Source: Amycolatopsis sulphurea
GTDB taxonomy: Bacteria; Actinomycetota; Actinomycetes; Mycobacteriales; Pseudonocardiaceae
Assembly: GCF_002564045.1 (NCBI RefSeq)
Contig: NZ_PDJK01000002.1
Location: 2,976,001-3,040,000, forward strand
DNA: 64,000 bases
Direction of reading: 5' to 3'
Every line of letters starts with the position of its first letter. The stretch's first letter is position 1. The position numbers and the translations under genes were made by a program. The notes under the pieces were generated by a model. The model worked only from the letters and a program-made list of their open reading frames with translations. It was not told where the DNA came from and did no database searches. Shown here in pieces: positions 49,833-56,674 of the stretch.

Positions 49833-49879
49833 GTGAAGGGTCCCTTCACGGACTCAGCGTCCCTGAAGTGTCCCTTCAC
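49833..49879. repeat. paired, partly decayed GTGAAGGG palindromes
   Basis: GTGAAGGGTCCCTTCAC (49833-49849) is nearly perfect; CTGAAGTGTCCCTTCAC (49863-49879) has lost symmetry. They lie between tandem plus-strand genes, after the DUF445 stop and before the patatin start, so here any terminator effect would separate two co-directional genes. Confidence 0.8.
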
Positions 49880-49927
49880 GGACTTGGCTCTTGTGGTGTG
49901 CCGCTGCGGCCGAGGACACTGACCGCT

Positions 49928-52915
49928 ATGGGTGACTCGGGGGTGCCGTGGCCGCAGGAGATCCGGATCGCGATGACCATGGTCGGGGGGTCCAGCCTCG
50001 CCGTGTGGATGGGCGGAATCGCCACCGAGACGTCCGCGCTGCTGACCGCCTCCCGCACCGCGGGGCAGCGCAGCGGCTACCGGCAGGTGCTCGATCTGCT
50101 GCACGCGACGGTGCGCCTGGACGTGCTGACCGGGACGAGCGCGGGCGGGATCAACGCGGCCTGCCTCGGCCTCGCCGAGGCCTACCGCTCCAGTCCCGCG
50201 ATACTGCGGGACACCTGGCTCAGCGTGGGTTCGCTGGAGAACCTCATCCGCGATCCGGGGGAGGCGCAACCACGTTCGCTGCTGGACGGCGACCGCGTCC
50301 TGCTCGGTGAACTGGAGCGGTCGCTGCACGACATCACCGGCGCCGGGGTCGTCCCCGCGGAGCCGCCGGACGTCACCGTGCTGCTCACCGGGAGCATGAT
50401 CGACGGGGAGGCCACCCGCTACGACGACGCGCTCGGCAATCTGGTGCGCGACACCGAACACCGCATGCTGTACCGGTTCGACGGTCCACTGTGGAACAAC
50501 CAGGTGCACGGACCGCTGGCGCTGGCCGCGCGCTCCAGCGCCTCGTTCCCCGGCGCGTTCGAGCTGTCGCGCACGCCGATCGGCGCCGAGGCGGCCGACC
50601 GGATGCACCCGGACATGACCGATTACACCGACTTGGTGCGCTCGCACTGGATCACCGACGGCGGCGTGCTGGTCAACAAGCCGCTGGGGCCGGCGCTGGA
50701 GGAGATCTTCGAACGGTCCTCCTCCTCGGACGTGCGGCGGCTGCTGCTCTACGTGGTGCCCGCGGTGGACGCGGACGCCGCGGAGGTGCCGTGCGATCCG
50801 GCCGCCCCGCCGTTGCTCGGTTCGGCGCTGGCGAAGGTCCTCTCCACCGTGCTCAGCCAGACCATCAGCACCGAACTCGACGCACTCACCCGGCACAACG
50901 AATCCGTGGTCCGGGCCCGGGACACCCGGGTGGCGCTGGCCTCGTTCGGGGTGCGCTGCGGGGAGCTGGTGGACGAGCGGGTGCTGCGTGCCTTCCGGCA
51001 GCGGCGGGTGGCCGAGGACGCCGCGGATCTGGTCCGGGCCGCGGGCCGCCGGTATGCACTGTCTGAAAAGGACAGTGGGTGGGCGACCGGGACGTCCGCC
51101 CGGCTGTTCGACATCGCCGCGGACGGGCTTCGCCACGGCATGCCCGACACGATGCCCGCGGACGCCTGCCCGGCCGTCGAGATGGCGCGCTACCGCACGA
51201 CCGCGCTGGACGATTCGGTCGCCACCGGCCTGCAGCTGATCAACGCCGGGTTCCGGCTGTTCCCGGACACCGGGCAGGCCGAACAGCTCAACGCGGCACG
51301 GGCGCGGCTGCACGAGGCCCGCAAAGCCGCCGCTCGTGGCGTGCGGTTGTCCGCGTGGGTGGCCCGCCACGATCCGCCTGCCGCGGGCATCAGCCTCCCG
51401 GACTGGATCGCGCAGCTCGCCCGGGAATGGGCAGAGCTGGGCGTTTCGGACGACCTGCGCGAAGCGTGGCCGAAACTCGTCGACGCGCTGCGCTCCGCCG
51501 CCCCGGTACTGCGAACGCTGGCGGGGGAGGAAGGCCGTTCGAAGGACGCGGCGGACATCGTCGTGACGTTGCTGGACTGGTTCGAACTCGACGATCGCAC
51601 GCCGTCCGACGAGGTGGTGCAGTCCCGGCTGCTCCTGCTGCACGTGGCGACCCGCGGGCTGCTCGCCGAAGCGCCTTCGGTGGACCAGCGGGTGGATCTG
51701 GTGCAGGTCAGCGCGGACACCAGGACGCTGCTGGACCTGTCCCGGACACGCTGCGAGGACAAGCTGACCGGCACGCAGGCAAGCAATTTCGGCGCGTTCT
51801 ACAAATCCTCGTGGCGGGCCAGCGACTGGATGTGGGGCCGGATCGACGGCTCGGGCTGGCTGATGCAGTGCCTGCTCGACCCGGTCCGCCTGAAGATGCT
51901 GCGGGACACCCTCGGCCGGGAGCAGTTCCGCGAGCAGGTCCGCGCCACCTTCACCGCGATCGGCTGGCAGCCCCCGAGCGCGGCCGACAACCCGGTGGCG
52001 GGCGAGCTCCCCGGCCTGCTCGCGCAGCTGGGTGAGGAGCTGGCGTTCCTCGGTCTCGACGCCGCGCTGGAGCCGGTCGATTTCGGCGAGGACCTGCCGT
52101 CCTCCCTCCCCGTCACCGCGATGGTGCTGGCCCGCGCCCGGCAGGCCGAGATCGCCCGCGAGGAGCTGCCCACGGTGGCGAAGCAGGCGGGGAAAGACGC
52201 CGCGGAAGGAAATGGGAAACCGTCCGAAAGCTTCCGGAAATTAATGGCGGCGCGGCCCCTGAAAAACGATCCGGAAGAATCCGGCGTGGTCGCGAATTCG
52301 GCCGCGCAACGTGCTTTTCAGGCCTGCCGGGTATCCGCGGAACGGTTCGACGGCGAACTCGGCTCGATGCTGCTCACGAAAACACTGGTCAAGGCCGGCG
52401 CCGCCGGGCTGAACGCGGCAGCCACCGCCACCCGGGTGCCGAAGACCCTGCAACCAGCGGCGAAGTTCGCGCGGACCGGCGGGCGCGGCGCGTGGTGGGT
52501 GACGCAGGGCGCGAACGGGCTCGGCCGGCCGTGGAACCTCCTCGTCGCGGCGATCACCGTGGTCGCCGGGCTCGTGCTCAGCGGCGAAGGCGGCGCGGTC
52601 CTGCAGTGGGTCGGGCTGCCGGTGGCCGCGGGGGCGCTGGTGTTCCTGCTGGTGAGCTTGCTGACGCTGCGGCGCAGGTGGCGCATGGTGCTCACGGTGC
52701 TTGCGGTGCTCGTTGTGGCGGGCCTGCTGTTCGCCGCGTTCCTGCCGCCGCTGGCGCACCCGCTGTTCGGCTGGCTGGGCTCGGTCGTCGAAGGCTGGCG
52801 CCAGGGACAGGCACCGGTGTGGTGGCTCGTCGTAGTGCTGCTGCTCGTCCTGCCCGCGGCCTGGACCCCGCTCGCCGCGGCCGGCCGGCGCATCCGCCCA
52901 GGTCGGCGGCGGTGA
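49928..52915 (+). CDS. large patatin-like (DUF3376) phospholipase-type protein
   Basis: A 995-residue protein. The patatin domain has the oxyanion loop GGSSLAVWMGG (20-30), nucleophile GTSAGG (Ser71) and the catalytic Asp in WITDGGVLVN near 242. The middle is long and helical (DUF3376-like) and the C-terminus carries about three to four membrane spans (roughly 875-985) ending RRIRPGRRR. Family members are lipid acyl hydrolases; this large membrane-tethered form is known from actinomycetes but has no assigned substrate. The ATG at 49928 follows the repeat. Codon 772 is TTA (52241-52243). Confidence 0.85.
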   Translation: MGDSGVPWPQEIRIAMTMVGGSSLAVWMGGIATETSALLTASRTAGQRSGYRQVLDLLHATVRLDVLTGTSAGGINAACLGLAEAYRSSPAILRDTWLSVGSLENLIRDPGEAQPRSLLDGDRVLLGELERSLHDITGAGVVPAEPPDVTVLLTGSMIDGEATRYDDALGNLVRDTEHRMLYRFDGPLWNNQVHGPLALAARSSASFPGAFELSRTPIGAEAADRMHPDMTDYTDLVRSHWITDGGVLVNKPLGPALEEIFERSSSSDVRRLLLYVVPAVDADAAEVPCDPAAPPLLGSALAKVLSTVLSQTISTELDALTRHNESVVRARDTRVALASFGVRCGELVDERVLRAFRQRRVAEDAADLVRAAGRRYALSEKDSGWATGTSARLFDIAADGLRHGMPDTMPADACPAVEMARYRTTALDDSVATGLQLINAGFRLFPDTGQAEQLNAARARLHEARKAAARGVRLSAWVARHDPPAAGISLPDWIAQLAREWAELGVSDDLREAWPKLVDALRSAAPVLRTLAGEEGRSKDAADIVVTLLDWFELDDRTPSDEVVQSRLLLLHVATRGLLAEAPSVDQRVDLVQVSADTRTLLDLSRTRCEDKLTGTQASNFGAFYKSSWRASDWMWGRIDGSGWLMQCLLDPVRLKMLRDTLGREQFREQVRATFTAIGWQPPSAADNPVAGELPGLLAQLGEELAFLGLDAALEPVDFGEDLPSSLPVTAMVLARARQAEIAREELPTVAKQAGKDAAEGNGKPSESFRKLMAARPLKNDPEESGVVANSAAQRAFQACRVSAERFDGELGSMLLTKTLVKAGAAGLNAAATATRVPKTLQPAAKFARTGGRGAWWVTQGANGLGRPWNLLVAAITVVAGLVLSGEGGAVLQWVGLPVAAGALVFLLVSLLTLRRRWRMVLTVLAVLVVAGLLFAAFLPPLAHPLFGWLGSVVEGWRQGQAPVWWLVVVLLLVLPAAWTPLAAAGRRIRPGRRR

Positions 52916-52958
52916 AGTTGCGCCGGAGCGGAAGACAAAGCATCGTCGGAGGCGACAC

Positions 52959-52983
52959 GGCCGCTCACTATGGGTGAGCGGCC
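52959..52983 (+). terminator. terminator hairpin after the patatin gene
   Basis: GGCCGCTCAC and GTGAGCGGCC form a perfect 10-bp stem with loop TATGG, 44 bases after the stop. There is no T tract, as is common in this group. Confidence 0.6.
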
Positions 52984-53091
52984 CAGCCGCACGTCATTCC
53001 CCGGATGGCGGTAGCTCAAACGTTTTTGTGGTCCTGATCACCGGTGAATTCGCGTCCTCGCAGGTGGGCGGGGTGCGAGTGGTGTGCGTCG

Positions 53092-53120
53092 CTGGCAGGG
53101 TGAAAATTCTCTGTTACGTT
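53092..53120 (+). promoter_or_regulatory. putative promoter of the ectoine operon
   Basis: CTGGCA (53092-53097) and TACGTT (53115-53120) are 17 bases apart; the -10 box ends eight bases before the ectA ATG, implying a leaderless transcript. Promoters of ect operons are salt-induced in other bacteria; no specific operator is seen. Confidence 0.45.
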
Positions 53121-53128
53121 TCCTAAGT

Positions 53129-53629
53129 ATGTCCGGAAAGCACTTGATCGAATCGCCGACCAAGGCCGATGGCGCCGCGCTTTGGCGAATCGCGCGTGAT
53201 TCGCAGAAGCTGGATCTCAACACCCCGTACGCGTACCTGTTGTGGTGCCGGGATTTTGCCGAGAGTTCCGTGGTGGCCAAGGTGGACGGCGAAGCGGTGG
53301 GATTTGTGATCGCTTACCGGAGGCCCTCGGAGCCCGCCGCGGCGCTCGTCTGGCAGGTCGCGGTCGACGCCTCGCAGCGGGGGAAGGGCCTGGCCGGGCA
53401 GCTGCTGGACGCGCTGTTCACGCGGCTGTCCGCGGACGGCGTGCGGTACCTGGAGACCACCATCACCCCGGACAACGAGGCGTCCATCCGGCTGTTCTCG
53501 TCGTTCGCGAAGCGCTGGAACGTGGCACTGGAGTCGCGCCGGCTGTTCGAGTCCGCGGATTTTCCGGACGGCGGGGGCGGGCACGAGCCCGAGGACCTCT
53601 ACCGCATCGGACCGTTGCTGCGTAACTGA
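53129..53629 (+). CDS. ectA: L-2,4-diaminobutyrate acetyltransferase EctA
   Basis: A 166-residue GNAT acetyltransferase, second enzyme of ectoine synthesis: acetyl-CoA plus diaminobutyrate gives N-gamma-acetyldiaminobutyrate. The typical NTPYAYLLWCRDFAESSVVA, VWQVAVDASQRGKGLAGQLLD (acetyl-CoA loop) and TTITPDNEASIRLFSSFAKR are present. The ATG at 53129 fits the family length; an in-frame earlier start at 53084 would add a non-conserved 15-residue head. First gene of ectABCD. Confidence 0.95.
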   Translation: MSGKHLIESPTKADGAALWRIARDSQKLDLNTPYAYLLWCRDFAESSVVAKVDGEAVGFVIAYRRPSEPAAALVWQVAVDASQRGKGLAGQLLDALFTRLSADGVRYLETTITPDNEASIRLFSSFAKRWNVALESRRLFESADFPDGGGGHEPEDLYRIGPLLRN

Positions 53630-53668
53630 TCCGTCAATTTCGCCGAGTAGGAGCGAAAGAACAACGTC

Positions 53669-54916
53669 ATGAGCATCTTCGAAGAGCTCGAATCGGAAGT
53701 CCGCAGCTACAGCAGGGGGTGGCCGGTCGTGTTCGACCGGGCACAGGGCAGCTGGCTCTACCGCGAGGACGGCAAGCCCTATCTCGACTTCTTCGCCGGC
53801 GCCGGCGCACTCAACTACGGGCACAACAACCCGGCGCTCAAACAAGCCCTGATCGATTATCTGCAGCGCGACGGCGTCACCCACGCGCTGGACATGTTCA
53901 CCGCGGCCAAACGGGATTTCCTGGAGATCTTCAAGGAAAAGATCCTCGGCCCGCGCGAGCTGGACTACAAGATCGTCTTCCCCGGCCCCGGCGGCGCCAA
54001 CGCGGTGGAAGCCGCGCTGAAGCTGGCCCGCAAGGTGACCGGCAAGGAAGCGGTCATCAACTTCACCAACGCCTTCCACGGGATGACGCTGGGCGCGCTG
54101 TCGGTGACCGGCAACTCGATGAAGCGCGGCGGGGCCGGTGTCCCGCTGGTGCACGCCACGCCGATGCCCTACGACCAGTACTTCGACGGCGCGTACCCGG
54201 ACTTCCTCTACTTCGAGAAGCTGCTGGAGGACTCCGGTAGCGGCCTGAACGAACCGGCCGCGGTGATCGTCGAAGGCGTGCAGGGCGAGGGCGGGATCAA
54301 CGCCGCGCGCCTGGAATGGCTGCGCGGTCTCGACGACCTGTGCAAGCGGCACGGCATCCTGCTCATCCTCGACGACGTGCAGATGGGCTGTGGCCGCACC
54401 GGCCCGTTCTTCAGCTTCGAGGACGCGGGCATCAAGCCGGACATGATCTGCCTGTCCAAGTCCATCGGCGGGTACGGCATCCCGATGGCGCTCACGCTGA
54501 TCAAACCCGAGCTGGACGTGTGGGAACCGGGCGAGCACAACGGCACCTTCCGCGGGATCAGCCCGGCGTTCGTCACCGCGGCCGAGGCGCTGCGCGTGTA
54601 CTGGAGCGACGACGAGCTGGAGAAGTCCACGAAGGCCAAGGGCGAGCGCGTCGCCGAGGCTTTCGCCGGCCTGATCAAGCGCTACCCCGAAGCCAACCTG
54701 GTCGCCAAGGGCCGCGGCCTTGCCCGCGGGATGGAGTTCGCCGACGGCAAGCTGGCCGGCGCGGTGTGCAAGGAAGCCTTCGACCGCGGTCTGCTGATGG
54801 AGACCTCCGGTCCGGACGGCGAAGTGATGAAGCTGCTGCCGCCGCTTACCCTCACCGACGACGAACTCGGCACGGGCCTGTCGATCATCGACGAGTCCGT
54901 CGCCGCCGTCCTCTGA
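53669..54916 (+). CDS. ectB: diaminobutyrate--2-oxoglutarate transaminase EctB
   Basis: A 415-residue class III PLP aminotransferase that converts aspartate semialdehyde to L-2,4-diaminobutyrate with glutamate as donor. Visible: PGPGGANAVEAALKLARKVTG (phosphate-binding region), VIVEGVQGEGGINAA, LILDDVQMGCGRTGPFFSFE with the PLP-ring Asp, and the Schiff-base Lys in CLSKSIGGYGIPMAL. Full length. GTAGGAG lies upstream of the ATG, 39 bases after ectA. Confidence 0.96.
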   Translation: MSIFEELESEVRSYSRGWPVVFDRAQGSWLYREDGKPYLDFFAGAGALNYGHNNPALKQALIDYLQRDGVTHALDMFTAAKRDFLEIFKEKILGPRELDYKIVFPGPGGANAVEAALKLARKVTGKEAVINFTNAFHGMTLGALSVTGNSMKRGGAGVPLVHATPMPYDQYFDGAYPDFLYFEKLLEDSGSGLNEPAAVIVEGVQGEGGINAARLEWLRGLDDLCKRHGILLILDDVQMGCGRTGPFFSFEDAGIKPDMICLSKSIGGYGIPMALTLIKPELDVWEPGEHNGTFRGISPAFVTAAEALRVYWSDDELEKSTKAKGERVAEAFAGLIKRYPEANLVAKGRGLARGMEFADGKLAGAVCKEAFDRGLLMETSGPDGEVMKLLPPLTLTDDELGTGLSIIDESVAAVL

Positions 54917-54945
54917 TACCCCAGTTTTCCGACAAGGAGCCGATT

Positions 54946-55341
54946 TTGCTGGTCCGCACGCTCGACGAGATCACCGACACCGACGCCGACATCAAGACCC
55001 CCAACTGGCGGAGCAAGCGCATCATCCTCGCCAAGGAGGGTGCCGGCTTCTCGGTGCACGAGACCACGCTGTACGCGGGCACGGTCAACGATTTCTGGTA
55101 CGCCAACCACATCGAGGCCGTTTTCATCACTTCGGGTGAAGGCGAGATCGAGGACAAGACGACCGGCGAGGTGCACCAGCTCAAGCCCGGTTCGCTGTAC
55201 CTGCTCAACAACCACGACAAGCACCAGGTCCGGCCGCGCACCGAGATGAAGACGGTGTGCGTGTTCAACCCGCCGGTCACCGGCCGCGAGGTGCACGACG
55301 AGAACGGGGTGTACCCCCTGGTCGCCGAAGAGACCGCCTGA
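54946..55341 (+). CDS. ectC: ectoine synthase EctC
   Basis: A 131-residue cupin-fold enzyme that cyclises N-acetyldiaminobutyrate to ectoine. The start is TTG 54946: AAGGAG lies six bases upstream and it gives the conserved opening (M)LVRTLDEITDTDADIK; no ATG or GTG fits. Cupin metal residues sit in FWYANHIEAVFITSGEGEIED, and KPGSLYLLNNHDKHQVRP carries the second metal motif. Normal length. A TTG start may set a lower rate relative to ectB. Confidence 0.96.
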   Translation: MLVRTLDEITDTDADIKTPNWRSKRIILAKEGAGFSVHETTLYAGTVNDFWYANHIEAVFITSGEGEIEDKTTGEVHQLKPGSLYLLNNHDKHQVRPRTEMKTVCVFNPPVTGREVHDENGVYPLVAEETA

Positions 55342-55407
55342 GAGTTACCCCGGCCGCCGCCGCTCCCGCCACCGGATCGAGGGGAACCCGCCCGAAGGAG
55401 GCATGCT

Positions 55408-56310
55408 GTGACGCTGATGGACACCCGGGTCGATGACGGATATCCGACCCGGATCACCGGCACGCCGGAGAGACTTCCGCGCGTGCATCCGACGGTGTGG
55501 GGCACCGAGGCCGAAGGCCCGCTCGACGCCGCGACACTGGCCGCCCACGACGCCAAGGGCTACACGGTGATCGAGGGCCTGCTGTCCCCCGGTGAGGTCC
55601 AGACCTACTGGCAGGAGCTGGTCCGGCTGTCCTCGAAAGAGGCGGCGGCCGGGGACGAACGGGTGATCACCGAGGCGCGCACCGGGGAGGTCCGGTCGGT
55701 CTTCGACGTGCACGAGACCTCCGAGCTGATCGCCGAACTGGTGCGCGACCCGCGCGTGCTCGACCGGGCCCGGCAGCTGCTCGGCTCGGAGGTCTACGTG
55801 CACCAGAGCCGGATCAACTACATGCCGGGGTTCCGGGGCACCGGCTTCTACTGGCACTCGGACTTCGAGACCTGGCACGCCGAGGACGGGATGCCGGTCC
55901 CGCGCGCGGTCAGCTGCTCGATCGCGCTCACCGACAACTACGTGTTCAACGGCGGGCTGATGGTGATGCCGGGCTCTCAGCGCACCTTCGTGCAGTGCGC
56001 GGGCGAGACCCCGGAGGACAACTACCGCAGCTCGCTCAAGGACCAGCGGGTCGGGGTGCCGGACGAAGACGACATCGTCGCGCTGGCCGCCGAGCACGGG
56101 ATCGATCAGTTCACCGGCGCGGCCGGATCCGCACTCTGGTTCGACTCGAACATCATGCACGGCTCGTCGAACAACATCACCCCGTATCCACGGTCGAACA
56201 TCTTCCTGGTCTTCAACAGCGTGGAGAACGCGCTGCGGGAGCCGTTCGCGGCCAGCGCGCCGCGGCCCTCGTTCATCGCGGGGCGGGACAGCACGCCGGT
56301 CACACGGTGA
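55408..56310 (+). CDS. ectD: ectoine 5-hydroxylase EctD
   Basis: A 300-residue Fe(II)/2-oxoglutarate-dependent dioxygenase that converts ectoine to 5-hydroxyectoine. The facial triad is visible: His and Asp in GFYWHSDFETWHAEDGMP and the distal His in DSNIMHGSSNNITPYPR. The segment FYWHSDFETWHAEDGMP is the EctD signature. The start is GTG 55408 with AAGGAGG upstream. Last gene of the operon; a large hairpin lies about 215 bases further on. Confidence 0.95.
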   Translation: MTLMDTRVDDGYPTRITGTPERLPRVHPTVWGTEAEGPLDAATLAAHDAKGYTVIEGLLSPGEVQTYWQELVRLSSKEAAAGDERVITEARTGEVRSVFDVHETSELIAELVRDPRVLDRARQLLGSEVYVHQSRINYMPGFRGTGFYWHSDFETWHAEDGMPVPRAVSCSIALTDNYVFNGGLMVMPGSQRTFVQCAGETPEDNYRSSLKDQRVGVPDEDDIVALAAEHGIDQFTGAAGSALWFDSNIMHGSSNNITPYPRSNIFLVFNSVENALREPFAASAPRPSFIAGRDSTPVTR

Positions 56311-56674
56311 CCAGCGCCACGGTGGCCCTGCGGTGGGTCGCCGGTAGCGGGGAATGTGCTCCCTGTTACGTTGACCGCACTCGCTCCGGTGCCGGTGGGC
56401 TCCGGAGCGGAGCAAGGTTGCCTTTCGCGGCCCGGGTTCTTCGCTCGGGGTGAGCCCACCCGTGCCACGGGGCAGCCGGAGATCGGGTGGACCGCGCCCC
56501 CTGGCGGCCCGGCCGATGTTCACCGAGCCCGGCCCCGCGCCATCAGATCGGGACTGATGACGCGGAGCCGGGCTCGTTTGTCCTCCGCGCCCGGAGAGCC
56601 GGTGCTTCCCGGCGGAGCGTGCCCGGTACCTTGATCATTCCGGCTGGGGACGAGCCTGGGAGGTGCGCGCGAGC
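56311..56674. other. intergenic region between ectD and the SARP gene
   Basis: No gene is supported. At 56363-56372 the sequence CTGTTACGTT repeats exactly the ten bases around the ectA -10 box (53111-53120); here GGGGAATG lies 12-17 bases upstream. A long hairpin at 56524-56576 is listed separately. Confidence 0.5.
56524..56576 (+). terminator. long terminator-like hairpin upstream of the SARP gene
   Basis: The outer stem CGAGCCCGGC/GCCGGGCTCG and an inner stem CCGCG.CATCAG/CTGATG.CGCGG close on GATCGGGA; TTTGTCC follows. It is strong enough to end the ectoine transcript or to act in the leader of the SARP mRNA. Confidence 0.6.

Noticed and set aside
48359-51643. A 1094-codon minus-strand frame over DUF445 and patatin genes
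   Set aside because: Composition is His/Arg/Gln-rich as expected for the complement of Leu/Ala/Asp coding; the plus-strand genes have clear families.
53084-53128. A longer EctA start
   Set aside because: The extra residues (MRRWQGENSLLRFLS) are not typical of EctA and would overlap the promoter; the ATG at 53129 gives family length.
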